This document shows positions 46,376 to 56,284 of a stretch of DNA of 64,000 bases, in pieces; the stretch's first letter is position 1; every line of letters starts with the position of its first letter. Under the pieces are notes generated by a model. It did no database searches and had not been told where the DNA came from. It was given only the letters and a program-made list of their open reading frames with translations. A program made the position numbers and the translations under genes. Source of the DNA: Tethya wilhelma (taxonomy: Eukaryota > Porifera > Demospongiae > Tethyida > Tethyidae); contig CAXIPT010000002.1 of assembly GCA_964030475.1 (NCBI GenBank), positions 854,903 through 918,902 on the forward strand. Reading direction: 5' to 3'.

Positions 46376-46975
46376 CGTGGTGCACAAGCCTCAGCACCCT
46401 AGCTAGCACACTCACGCTTACACTGTGCAAAAGAGTGTACTATACCTACATGTATGGGCAGCAAACTAATCTACTAATCATAGTAGGCCCAAGTTAGCCT
46501 ATAGTCCCCAGGTTCCTCAGCTTAGCAGCCAGTCAGGCATGCAGTGAAGTTCAATGATACAATCAATTAACACACAGTTCAGTCCTCATCTGCTCATCAT
46601 TGCAGTCTCTGACTAAGAACAGCACTAGATCATACATTCACAGTTCTACAAAGTGTTATTCACTTGAGTTACTTACCTGACCAAGCAGCTATTTGTGGCA
46701 CTCTAGATCCACTCTATGCAAGCTCAACTGTATTTCTAGATAATGCACATCACATGGGGCGGTGATCAATGGGTGAGGTTTCGAAGCCTAAGCGCTCAAA
46801 GATGCACAAAAGCCTCAGATCTCAGAAACTACAGCGTTTTGCAAAATCCTACACGTCAAATTTCAAGATAATTTTGACTCTAAAGCTGCCATTCTTCAGA
46901 TAACTTAGTAACAGCTGCACACACACACACACACAAAACGACTACCATAACCCTCTGCACATGCCGAGGCTTAAC
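46366..46975. repeat. dispersed repeat family A, copy 2
   Basis: Its blocks follow the same order as the 6715-7298 copy: GTGGTGCACAAGCCTCAGC, GAGTTACTTACCTGACCAAG, TCTAGATAATGCACAT, TCGAAGCCTAAGCGCTCAAA, ACTACAGCGTTTTGCAAAAT, an (AC)n tract, AAAACGACTACCATAACCCT and finally ATGCCGAGGCTTA. The last block is roughly the inverse of the first, suggesting inverted ends. Confidence 0.65.
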
Positions 46976-47271
46976 AACTGCATATGTAATGTAGGGGATC
47001 TCGGAATCATCTTCTACTGGGCATGGAATTTTTTTTTCATCTTCAGTATTACTTACTAACTCCACCTTGTCTGATTTTCTTTCACTTGCTGTGACTTCAT
47101 GTCCTAATTGCCTTCAAATGCCTAAAAATTAAAATATAGCAGAATCCTTCCTGCCTTACACGCAGAATAATACTTGATAATTATACAAATAGTAATGTAA
47201 TTGAACACGTGGCAAAATTTGAAGTGTAAATTTGATCATGACTCAAGAGTCAGTTACGATGGAAACCTACA

Positions 47272-47550
47272 ATGGATACCTGTGTGAGAGGCCATCACAT
47301 TTATGGGCATGTGTGGAGGGCTACTGTAGGTGAGCGACTGACATGTCAGCGTAAACATGAAAATACAAAAGACCCATACACTGTTGCTGTGATCAAAAAT
47401 GATCAAATCTTTGGGCATGTTCCTGTCAGCCTGTTTTTATGGAAGAAAGGAACCATTGACTGTACTGTCAAGGAGAGGAAACGCTACTCTAGTGATCGAT
47501 ATCCCCTGCCTCTACAAAATCCAAGAAAACTAAGACTTCATTGCAACTGA
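47272..47550 (+). CDS. HIRAN-domain-like single-exon protein
   Basis: The open frame of about 92 residues reads GHHIYGHVWRATVGERLTCQ, then HENTKDPYTVAVIKNDQIFG, HVPVSLFLWKKGTIDCTV, and ends NPRKLRLHCN. This is the compact HIRAN pattern: a V-G-E-x-L-x-C-x-x-E/H-x-x-N-x-x-D-P-x-A-like core, then I-x-G-H-V-P and a small second sheet. HIRAN domains bind free 3' DNA ends in HLTF, but stand-alone copies in invertebrate genomes have no known role. There is no stop or frameshift, so it could be expressed. The first ATG is at 47272; upstream in-frame codons are short. Confidence 0.6.
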   Translation: MDTCVRGHHIYGHVWRATVGERLTCQRKHENTKDPYTVAVIKNDQIFGHVPVSLFLWKKGTIDCTVKERKRYSSDRYPLPLQNPRKLRLHCN

Positions 47551-47925
47551 AAAAACTTTTTTAGTTTTTAAAACTAAATCTGAGCCTGACAGTACTTCTG
47601 AATGTCCAAGTCCTAAACACTGGAAGATTGAGGACCCGGGTCCTAGCCCTACACTTACCCCCAATTCAACATGGAAAGGCATGAATGGCTATACGGTTAA
47701 GTTCATTGCCGAGCGCCTTAGCCTGAGGCATCTAATCGCGACGTATGGCTCAGTTTGCCAGCAAGCATTTTATATATATATATATATATATGTATGTCCT
47801 ATCACGCTTTAGGAATGTAATTAGTTCTAGCGTGACGTCACGTCATTTTGGAATGCAATTTTTTTTCAGCAGCTCAATTCATCAATGTGGTAAAGATCGT
47901 TATTTATAGCCACGTGGCAGCTAAA

Positions 47926-48228
47926 TGGAAGAGTTGAACAGCTGTGACAAGAAAGTTTTTTACACTCGTTCTAAAGCTGGAGCTCGTAAGCGAAAGCAAA
48001 GACAGAAAGATGCAGAAGTTGAAGAATGCGAAACTGCAAAGAGAAGTTGAAGAGAGATTAAACGTGTTAGGAAGAGAGTCACTCGTTCTCAAGAGACCTC
48101 TACGCGAAGGTCAGTCATTCATACGCATGCATCTGAGCGAACGTAATAATTTCTATAGGTCACAACGTCTCCAGCATATGAAGGACAGAGCAGCACAGCA
48201 GCATGACGAAGAGAGCACTGTACAGTAG
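47926..48228 (+). other. short basic coiled-coil-like frames, doubtful gene
   Basis: A short frame from an ATG at 47926 encodes KVFYTRSKAGARKRKQRQKD and then stops. An overlapping frame continues with KLKNAKLQREVEERLNVLGR and HLSERNNFYRSQRLQHMKDR. The charged heptad-like make-up suggests a coiled coil, and a single frame change would join the two. No family was recognised. It lies just right of a (TA)n tract at about 47768-47792. Confidence 0.25.
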
Positions 48229-48403
48229 TGATTTACTATTTATTCAAAATTGTTGCTGCCACAACTTTCCAATTTCCAATTTGATTTACTATTTATTCAA
48301 ATTTATTGCTACTTTCCAATTATATCATACTGATTGTACACAATTTACTATTTATTCAGCATGCGTGAGGCACTGTTCTTGCACTTTGTGTACTCCTAGT
48401 AGC

Positions 48404-49030
48404 TATACATAGGACTGGTTGAACCTCTGTGTCTAAGTGTCTCAGTTTTCCCAACTATATCACCGTCCATCCCGGCAGTGTACTAAGTACCATACAGTAT
48501 AGCTATACATTGGACTGATTGAACCTAGCTCTGTGTCTGCAGGGGCGTAGCCAGGATTTTAGAAAAGGGGGAGCAATAAAAATGGTGCGCGCGAAGCGCG
48601 CCGGAAATTTTGCACGACCGGAAACCACACCCACTTAATTAGCTAATTTTAGCCCCTCCCATTCATTAAAATCGAGCAGTAGCACGCGCTCGCTAGATCG
48701 AACGCTCTCTAAAGCCTTGTAGCAGCAAAAAGAAAGCTTCTAATAGTTGTTCTGGATTGAATTCTGGCCAAAGATGACTACTTTACGTGTTGCTACTAAG
48801 TAAGTGCACAAAAAATTATTACAAGCTAAAAAATAGCGCATTTTATAACCTACGCGTAAATTTCGCGAGACAAAAAAAGGGGGTGCAAATGCACCTTTAG
48901 CACCCCCCTGGCTACGCCACTGGTCTAAGTGTCTCAGTATTCCCAACTATCACTGTCTATCCTGGGAGTGTACTAACTACCATACAGTATAGCTATACAT
49001 GAGACTGGTTGAACCTCTGTGTCTAAGTAT
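48404..49030. repeat. tandem repeat of about 100 bp, interrupted
   Basis: The unit runs from CTATACATAGGACTGGTTGA through TCTGTGTCTAAGTGTCTCAG and CCCAACTAT to GTGTACTAAGTACCATACAG. It occurs at about 48404 and 48499 and again from 48923 to 49030. The second unit is split by the transposon at 48540-48922. Confidence 0.8.
48540..48922. mobile_element. 383-bp non-autonomous DNA transposon related to 10272-10637
   Basis: The left end is CAGGGGCGTAGCCAGGATTT and the right end is the reverse complement of CAGTGGCGTAGCCAGG. The flanks are GTCTG (48535-48539) and GTCTA (48923-48927). Comparison with the neighbouring intact tandem unit shows that the target was GTCTA, so the duplication is 5 bp. It shares a GGCGCTTCGC-like inner block with the 10.3 kb copy. 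Confidence 0.85.
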
Positions 49031-49146
49031 CACCTTGTAGATTGTTTTGAACGTGGTGTTTTGCTTCCCTTTCCATAATGAACAGTCACTATGGTAATAA
49101 TAATCACACCTATTGATTAAGATGGTACTGGCGATGTCACACAATT

Positions 49147-49308
49147 AAGCTTCCAGAAGACAAATGGGAGTACAAGTTTGTAGATTCCATGGAGCTGTAC
49201 GACCTTAAAGAGGCAGAACAAGTCTCTCAATTTTTGAGAGTTCTGATCAGTTCCATCCAGTGGGCGAAAGAGACCCATGATATATTTCTCGCTCGAGAAG
49301 TCGATTAA
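49147..49308 (+). CDS. possible terminal exon of unknown protein
   Basis: A frame of 53 codons reads KLPEDKWEYKFVDSMELYDL, then VSQFLRVLISSIQWAKETHD and ends with a stop at 49306-49308. The protein-like composition suggests a last exon, but no upstream exon was found. The upstream side is the tandem repeat. Function is unknown. Confidence 0.3.
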   Translation, partial: KLPEDKWEYKFVDSMELYDLKEAEQVSQFLRVLISSIQWAKETHDIFLAREVD

Positions 49309-49390
49309 CTATGAGTTACAAACATCTCAATCACTATGTACCTTCAATGGGTACTTAATATTTAAAACTGTTAGAAACTATCTAATCAGT

Positions 49391-49880
49391 AACCATGGAA
49401 GCATAAACTTGGTAAAATCTAAACAAAATTAATAGTCACTTGACTATAGTGAATGTGCTGAATTAGCAAAATATGAATAATTAATTAGGCGGCCTTGTTG
49501 TCCTGTTGCTATGGTAACCAAACATTGTCAAGTTGATCGTCTTACAAACATAAGTAAAAATTTGAAGTTTGGTACTGAAAGCCATATTAGGATCAGAGGT
49601 ATAGTTCATTTTCCAAATAATGCACACTTGCTTTTTTCCTTCTCAGTCTCATTAACAATTAAATAATTTTTTACCAAACTTTTATTTGCAAAGGTTTATA
49701 ATGTGACAAACATGCTGACAAATTTCAGTTGCCATAGCAACACTTGAACTTGACTGCCTAATTAATTATTCATAATTTAGGGTGTTTCACTTGACACTCA
49801 GTAATTACAAAAAAATTTGACGTTTTGGTACCATATTTTGTAATCATGGCAATTAAATATTCAGGATATGTATGGTAACC
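49391..49880. mobile_element. diverged fold-back element with central dispersed motif
   Basis: Paired blocks across the axis include TATGAATAATTAATTAGGC with GCCTAATTAATTATTCATAA, and TGCTATGGTAACCAAA with TTGCCATAGCAAC. The outer ends are GTAACCATGG-like and ATGGTAACC. The axis at 49612-49627 carries TCCAAATAATGCACAC. The overall plan matches 44110-44651, but the sequence is much diverged. Confidence 0.6.
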
Positions 49881-51440
49881 AAGACTATTATTATTTGACC
49901 CGGGCGCAGAGTTTATACATATGAGGGTATGCCTGGAATGATACAGCTTCATTTTCTTATCCCGCTATCTGTCAGTGCTTGTCAGATATTAGCAATACAT
50001 CTGATTCAATATCTAATAAGACCCGTGTACAATGCCAAGCATATCGTCTGACACTTCAAACTCTCCTATCTTGTATCTCCATATGACAAGTACTAGAGGT
50101 AGCTGAGAGGAGTTACAGAGAAGAAAGAAGAAACTATGTATCAAGTGATGAAAATTGGAATCATTCAAACACATGGAGAGTCGCCAATGTTTAGCCTGCA
50201 CGGATCCTGTCATTCCAATAATCAGACCTCTCCCTGTCACTCCAATAATCAGATCTCTTGGTGTATGTCTGCTTGGTGCTTTATATTTTGGCCTTTATGA
50301 TAGTAAAGCTTTTCACATTATTATATCATTGTTCTTTTCAACACCTGGATATTATTGGAATGCTAGTTTTGATACCTTGACCAGAGTAGAGCTTGACTGA
50401 ACCATGTGTTCAGCATAGTAGGAACATGGTAGACCATAGCATGCATGTATGGAGTGACATGCTTGTTCTGAACCCTTCATACATACTTCTGCAAGACAAA
50501 AATGTAAGCGATCGAAGTTAGTTACTAAAAGTTACACACCCAAGCTTGTCCTAGGGAATGGAAGAAGATATTTAAAACAAAATACTTACCTATGCCTTAA
50601 AACACATCTGTAGCCAGGGCAGAAAATGAGTAAGAAAGAAGGATGTGAGTGAAATTTTTGCGCCATCACCACTGATCTTAACAAATAGTAAAAATTTCAA
50701 AAAAATAAGCAGTGTAGGAATGGGCAGTGCTATAGAAGTATCGGAACAAGGAATGGTATCAATTTCGGCACATGACTCATTCATTTTCATTTTTGATCCC
50801 TCAAATCTATATAAATTTGTTTTAAATGGTGTAAATTGTTCAAAGAATATCTTGTACTTGAATAGCTGCATTTATCATGGTTCGAATTCCTGCCAATCTT
50901 ATCACTTGGCTAAAAAGTAAAAATAAAGTACTGCAAGCAGGATTAGATGACTGGCCAAGACTTGGGCCCAAAAAATGAAATAGTCCTGTGCCAAAACATG
51001 ATAAAATTTAGAATGCAATTTTGTTACAGTAAAGATCATTACTTAGGCGCTCAAGTAACAGCTAGAAGACAAAGAAGGCTCCTATATACTAAAGAGAAAC
51101 AGCTGATAATTAACTGATCATCAACAAAAATTATTCAAGATCATGGCCTGTGATCTGAGTTTCACTGCTGGCACATGTAATGGCTGATAGCAGCTATGTG
51201 CATGACTGGCACAGTCAGCTAGCAGCTTCGTTACTTTGAGTACCTCAGCCTGATCATGTGGTCTTCTGCTCTTGTAGCTCAGTGGCATATGACAGGAGGT
51301 CTTTAATGTCTGCATATTACATGCAATGACATGTATATCTATGATTATATGCACAAATCACTGAGTCAGTGATTCATAAGAATCATAACATAAGCACTGC
51401 ATCATCATAATTATATTAATACTAGCACGAGGCACTATTT
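49881..51440. other. stretch without a recognised gene
   Basis: Short frames at 50155-50400 and 50645-50920 have no recognisable motif. Repeated CCAATAATCAGA blocks near 50215-50255 are the only visible structure. Confidence 0.4.
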
Positions 51441-51446
51441 TACACA

Positions 51447-51592
51447 ATGTGTAGAGACTGCAGGAAAATGAGGAGGAGAATAGATTACGGTAGTGCTCCT
51501 GAACATGTGTAGGATTCAGTAGAGGACTTTCATCGAAAAGAATACTTTGAAGCTATTGACAACATCAAGGGAAATTTGGAAAATCATTGAAA
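51447..51592 (+). pseudogene. hAT/ZMYM-type transposase fragment
   Basis: The frame reads CRKMRRRIDYGSAPEHV, a stop, then SVEDFHRKEYFEAIDNIKGN. The order R-R-x-D-x-G followed by S-V-E-x-x-x-R-x-x-Y-F-E-x-x-D matches a segment common in hAT-like transposases and zinc-finger MYM-type proteins. One TAG interrupts it. It is cut off at the minisatellite that begins at 51653. Confidence 0.45.
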
Positions 51593-51652
51593 GCTTGCAT
51601 TGTATTATTTGAATCACCTTGTAGCTGTGTACTTGGCGACAGTCCTGATGGT

Positions 51653-51772
51653 CCTGGGCTCTCTACTTCTCCTAATGGTCCTGGGCTCTCTACTTCTCCT
51701 GATGGTCCTGGGCTCTCTACTTCTCCTGATGGTCCTGGGCTCTCTACTTCTCCTGATGGTCCTTTGGTATGT
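51653..51772 (+). repeat. 27-bp minisatellite, about 4.4 copies
   Basis: The unit starts CCTGATGGTCCTGGGCTCTC and is 27 bp long. Four full copies differ at one base, and a fifth is partial. Because 27 is a multiple of three, open frames cross it on both strands. Confidence 0.95.
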
Positions 51773-51843
51773 ATACAATGGCCCAGTAAGCAGTTCAGTA
51801 TACTTATGGCATCTAGGATCAGTTGTGGCTAGCTGGTGAAAAG

Positions 51844-52113
51844 AGCCATGCATTATCAATCCCTTTAATTTTCTCAAGAAAAATTCTCTAGTGCTGTCCA
51901 CAATGATGGGTACTATAGGCAGACCAAGCCTCACCAACTCCTCACGTAGCTCACTGTCGCTGATTGAAGACTGGTGAAATGAAAAGTTGTCAGTATTACA
52001 TCACTAAATAAACACCCAGTCATGCAAAGACTACATCTTAATACCTTGGCGTTTTGTAGCCTCTCAACACCTTGATTGTAAGAAAAATTGAAGCCTCCTA
52101 GTTGATAGTGCAA
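51844..52113 (-). CDS. LEM-domain exon pair
   Basis: The minus-strand upstream exon (52113 to about 52046) reads LGGFNFSYNQGVERLQNAK and ends at a donor-like GTATTAAG. The second exon (about 51975-51850) reads SSISDSELREELVRLG, then PIVPIIVDSTREFFLRKL. This is the LEM fold pattern: S-D-x-E-L-R-x-x-L, a G-x-x-x-G/V-P-I turn, and T-R-x-x-x-x-x-K-L. LEM domains bind BAF at the nuclear envelope, and in ANKLE1-like proteins they sit beside a GIY-YIG nuclease. No nuclease was seen here. The frame continues past the domain into the minisatellite, which is probably not part of the protein. Confidence 0.5.
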
Positions 52114-52159
52114 ATGGCAAAGACTTCCATTCTTACAGAAGTAATGGATCTGTACAAAN

Positions 52160-52212
52160 AATGGGCCATCCGTGCCATTCCTGTGTACCCAGTACTACCG
52201 TACTGGGAATAT
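52160..52212 (+). repeat. 53-bp hairpin repeat, copy 2
   Basis: Identical to 27243-27295. It starts one base after the N at 52159 and overlaps the start of the integrase-like remnant. Confidence 0.85.
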
Positions 52213-52871
52213 ATGATCAAGTATACCGTGCTGCTATTATTGAATATGGACTCTGGGATCAGATTAGAGTGGACCATGGTAGAGAATTTTACTTAGTATT
52301 GTATATTTAAGAGTTGGGCGAGGAGATGGTGATATTGCACCTTACACCCAGACAATACAACCACATCATTGAAAGAATATGGGTTGAAGTTAACAAGAGA
52401 GTTACATATCCTATCAAACATGTCATTGTCTCAATGGATAACAATGGATTAATTGACATGGACCAGCCTCTTACTAAGTTTGCAGTATCTACAGTGCTTT
52501 GTAAAGTATGCGAAGTTGGTTTAAGGAGAATGATAACTGCATGGAACAGTCACCCAACTCCACGACATGGTATACCAAACCAATCACTGGCCGAGAGATT
52601 CAACACTTCATTAATCCATTTGTCACAAATACCAACAGCTGCTGAAGCTACACGGCTATATAGGGAGCAAGGTGGGAGCCTAGCAGATCCAACTATATAT
52701 GGTAGTGACCCCCTTGATACTCCACTTCAACAGCAGAGAGAAGTTGAATGGTTAAGGCGCTGTGGCATGGATGTTGAGGATATATTTTCTCAGGTTATAT
52801 CAGGGAACCAACAGCCACTTGAATGTGCAATTACAAATTTTATTCAGGTCACAAACGACTTAGATGTATAA
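52204..52871 (+). pseudogene. integrase-core-like protein, one stop and one frameshift
   Basis: The first frame reads YDQVYRAAIIEYGLWDQIRV, then DHGREFYLVLYI and a TAA in place of a likely Gln. After a frame change the long frame (52314-52871) reads IERIWVEVNKRVTYPIK, LADPTIYGSDPLDTP and ends CAITNFIQVTNDLDV. The D-H-G-x-E and the Glu of IERIWVEVN suit the second and third acidic positions of an integrase-type catalytic core. Similar stand-alone integrase-core proteins are common as repeats in fish and cnidarian genomes. The start is lost at the hairpin repeat and the N at 52159. Confidence 0.65.
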
Positions 52872-53569
52872 TTGCTGAACTGTATGCATATATATATTCA
52901 GTGACTATGTCATGCCAGTTTCAGAGTGTACTGTACATGTGGTCATGACAGTGTTATCACTTTATTTGAAGTGTTAGACTGAATCAGTATAGCACAATGA
53001 TTCATAATACAATTCAATGACTGTGACGGTGTGGGACAGTGTGCCTGTATTCCAGCAGGAACACAAAACAAAAGATGTGTGATTATGGAATTAAAAGTTA
53101 TGAACCCAATTGTGTGGTGAAGGGTGTCACCTATATATAAATAAAAACTGTTATCAATCTGTCAGCAACCAATTATGATGCCTGAAGAGTGGCTGAGTGT
53201 GTAGCACTGCAGATCAAAGAAAAGCTACAGATGTGCATGACGTCTTTGCATGATTATAATTATTATTTTAAGACAAGTGTAAAACCCAACCCACGTGATT
53301 ACGTAAGCATTTACAATTAATTTTGTGCGTGGCACACAGTCTGGATCCAGTTCCACATGCTGATTATTATAACAGTCAAGTTCCGGTATCTGATGTGATT
53401 TTAGAATACTAAATGGCCACTTTGACGACCATGCAAAATCCCAGTTTGTGTATTTCTTGCAAGCCCCGAAACCAGAATTGGGATTTCAGATTTGACAGTT
53501 TACAAGGGCACATATTTGCAAATAGGTCATTAATCTTGAAGGAAAATGGAAATTGGGGTGACAACTTGA
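52872..53569. other. stretch without a recognised gene
   Basis: AT-rich sequence with no coding-like frame. It begins at the stop of the integrase-like remnant and ends where BEL/Pao coding sequence breaks off. Confidence 0.5.
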
Positions 53570-55102
53570 CTACAATCTTGTTTTAAGAGTTATTGAATGA
53601 AAGGATACGGCTTGGCCACTTTGGTCCACTGACCCACTAAGTTCTGGAGGTATGTGCTTCAAAACCTCTCTCTCACTGGAATTCCACTTCCTCAGAAGAA
53701 AATCACCTTCAGACAATAGACTTTGAAGCTGTGTCTGCAATTCTATGGCTTGAGGAATGGAGTCAGCTCCTGTCAAGCAATCATCAACATAAAATGATTC
53801 GTTGACCACAGAGGCTGCTTGAGGATACTTGGCAGCGAAGTCGATGGCATTCTGTTTGACTGCCATGTTGGCAGCAAAGGAAGATGCACATACGCCAAAT
53901 GTGAGTCTAATCATACGGTAGTCCAAGAGAGAATCAACAAGGTTGGATCTTCAGACAAATCTATGCAGATTTCTGTCACCAGGTGTCAGCTCAATTGCTC
54001 TGTACATCTTGCTTATATCAGCGATAAGAGCGACTGGGTGAAACCTGAACTTGAGTAACACATCAATGAGGGGTGGATGGACTGTTGGACCAACGAGCAG
54101 AGTGTCATTTAAAGATACGCTGGAGGCAGACTTAGCTGAAGCGTCAAACACAGCTCTGATCTTGGTGGTAGTGCTGCACTCCTTGTAGACTGCGTGCATC
54201 GGTAGATAGAAGACTTTGTTATGTGACTTGCCTAAGTCAGCTTGAGGCACTAGCTCAGCATGCTTCAGCTCAAAGTACTCTGAAATGACATAGGCGAACT
54301 CTTGGAATTGCCCCTTAGCATAGAGTGACCGTTCAAGTGAGTGAAATCCTCTGACCGCTTGCGATCGAGACTCGCCGATTAGCTTGCACTGAGCATTCTT
54401 AGGAAGAGGAACTATGAATCTGCCTGACTCAGCTCGTGAGTGATTCTCTTTGAAATGCTGAACCACTGTGCGTTCTTGGAGAGTAAGATTAACATTACTA
54501 TGAGGATGCTCCTCAAGCTCCCAAAACTTTCGTAGGATTTCATCATCTGAGCGGACTACAATGTGATGAGAGACGACAGATTGTGCAGGTGAGAGTGAGT
54601 GGGAGTGAGAGCGGGTCTTGCCAACGAGAACCCATCCAAAACTCGTCTCGAATGCTGTTGGGGTGCCACTGGGTCCACACTGCCGGCCATGCAGCATTAC
54701 TTCATCATAGATGTCTGCTCCTAATAGTAGATCAATCTTGCCAGGAGTTGCAAAGTTTGGGTCTGCAAGAAACAAGCCTGAGATATAGTTCCACTTGGTA
54801 CTGCCATGAACCTGATGAAGTGGAAGGTCACATGTGACTTGTGGCTTGATAACTGCTGTGATGGTGAACCTTGCTTCTGGCATGTATAATGAGGCGATCT
54901 CAAATGTTGAGACAGAACCATGAGATGATCCACTTGTTATGCCTCCAATCCCGGAGACTGTTAGCCGTTGTGACTGACGACTCAGGCCCAGTGATTGTGC
55001 AATACGTTCAGAAATGAATGACATTGTGGAAGCAGGATCAAGTAAAGCACGAGCCTTTACAAATGTGCCATTCGGTGAAACAACTTGGACTTGACAGGTC
55101 AT
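53570..55102 (-). pseudogene. Pao protease and reverse transcriptase
   Basis: The long frame 55102-53951 starts TCQVQVVSPNG and has the protease block ARALLDPASTMSFISE, with DPAST in place of the usual D-S/T-G. Then come IDLLLGADIYDEVML and FGWVLVGKT, the linker typical of Pao elements (DUF1758 region). The RT fingers follow with RFIVPLPKNAQCKLIG, YYLPMHAV-like FYLPMHAVYKE, IRAVFDASAKSASSVSLND and ADISKMYRAI. In the next frame (53926-53570), RLTFGVCASSFAANMAV precedes SFYVDDCLTGADSI, the catalytic Y-V-D-D. The break between frames is about 25 bp and one shift. The frame then ends where the element is truncated. Confidence 0.8.
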
Positions 55103-55129
55103 AAGCAGTGTGTTCGGAACATTTGCCTT

Positions 55130-56260
55130 TCAAGAGACAGAGGCATTAGAAGTAACATGAGAGACAGAGCTTGGCACAGAAGTCAATGGAGTGAGAGGAA
55201 CTGATGGTTGAAACGTTGCAGCAGAAACAGAAAGTGCTGTTGTATCCGACTGAGGTTCCTTTGATTCCTTTGAATCGTCATGAATCATTGTGTGGTGAGA
55301 TTTGCCACATTTTCTACATCTGTTTGGACTGGGACACTGCTTGGCAAAGTGACCTGGTTTGAGACAGTTGATGCACAGATTGTTGTTGCGAATGACAGAC
55401 AACATCTTGCTTTGATTCATAGACTTAAACTGAGGACAAACAAAGAGAGCATGCTTGTCTCCTTTGCAGACAACGCAGTTGACACTTGTTGTGAAAGAGG
55501 CAGAGCAGCTTTGAGATCCCTTTCTGAAATTGTCGCCTCGTGAAGATTTTGAACTTCTATCAGGCATTAAGCATTCAGATGCTTGAGCTCTTAAGTTGAT
55601 GAACTCCAAGAATTTCACATAGCCAGCCACCTTGCTGGAATCCTGGTCATGCTTCTGCCATTCAAATAGTGTGGTTGGATCTAGTTTAAGTTGGAGAAAC
55701 GAAGTGAGGAAGGGTCCATCAGGCTCATTTCCAAGAGCCTTTAATGTTCTAATGTGTTGCTGTGCTGTGTCATGGAGACGACGCAACTCTTTTCCACTGC
55801 CATCTTTGAGATTTGGAATGTCAACAATTCTCTTAACATGGGCTTGATGAATAAGCTTGGGTCTATCATACCGTGACTGTAGACAGGCAACTGCCTCTGC
55901 ATATTGGTCTCCAGTGTGAGAGAGCCCTTCAACTGTGCTTTTAGCAGCACCATCCTTGAGCTCGAGGGAGTGTCTCAAATATGCAAGCTTCTCAGCATCT
56001 GTAAGCTCCTTACGATTATGAATCGCAATGAAAAACTGCTCCCAAAACGTGCTCCAATTCAAAATGTCACCATCGAAAGTGGGGACATCTAGTTTAGGGA
56101 GTTTTACACCAGGAGTAGTAGTAGTAGGAGTGGCTTCAACTGCCGCTGAGGTAGCCTTGAGTGGGTGAAGAAATTTTTTGATTTCAATTGAACTATCACT
56201 GATTTGCTTATCAAGGCCAGATACAGAATTGACCAGATCTCCTGCCTCAGTGGTGCTCAT
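55130..56260 (-). CDS. Pao Gag protein with zinc knuckles
   Basis: The first sensible Met is at about 56260 (MSTTEAGDLVNSVSGL); upstream codons cross the N at 56284. Residues 50-240 form the DUF1759-like capsid region, with KLPKLDVPTFDGDILNWSTF and LKDGAAKSTVEGL. Near residue 270-330 there are Cys/His motifs: CVVCKGDKHALFVCP, CINCLKPGHFAKQC and CRKCGKSHHTMIH, the last two being classical nucleic-acid-binding knuckles. The tail is Ser/Thr/Pro-rich. The stop at 55130 is 28 bp before the protease frame, so the products may be joined by frameshift or readthrough. Confidence 0.8.
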   Translation of the reverse strand: MSTTEAGDLVNSVSGLDKQISDSSIEIKKFLHPLKATSAAVEATPTTTTPGVKLPKLDVPTFDGDILNWSTFWEQFFIAIHNRKELTDAEKLAYLRHSLELKDGAAKSTVEGLSHTGDQYAEAVACLQSRYDRPKLIHQAHVKRIVDIPNLKDGSGKELRRLHDTAQQHIRTLKALGNEPDGPFLTSFLQLKLDPTTLFEWQKHDQDSSKVAGYVKFLEFINLRAQASECLMPDRSSKSSRGDNFRKGSQSCSASFTTSVNCVVCKGDKHALFVCPQFKSMNQSKMLSVIRNNNLCINCLKPGHFAKQCPSPNRCRKCGKSHHTMIHDDSKESKEPQSDTTALSVSAATFQPSVPLTPLTSVPSSVSHVTSNASVS

Positions 56261-56284
56261 TGAAAGCACACCTTGCCTTAGATN

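Larger units (their letters stand above)
53570..56284 (-). mobile_element. BEL/Pao-type LTR retrotransposon, truncated at both ends
   Basis: Minus-strand Gag with CCHC knuckles, an aspartic protease and a reverse transcriptase occur in Pao order. The 3' half (RNase H, integrase, LTR) is absent beyond 53570. The 5' LTR is absent because the Gag start meets the N at 56284. The frames are mostly open, with one short gap in frame at about 53930-53950. Confidence 0.85.

Noticed and set aside
51587..51832. Collagen-like frame with repeated SPDGPGLST
   Set aside because: The periodicity comes from the 27-bp minisatellite, and the flanking codons show no protein-like features.
51614..51937. RTIRRSREP-type repeat protein on the minus strand
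   Set aside because: This is the antisense reading of the same minisatellite. Only the first 40 residues (LEM domain) are supported.
55280..56092. Plus-strand frames inside the Pao Gag region
   Set aside because: They are antisense shadows of a strongly supported minus-strand Gag.
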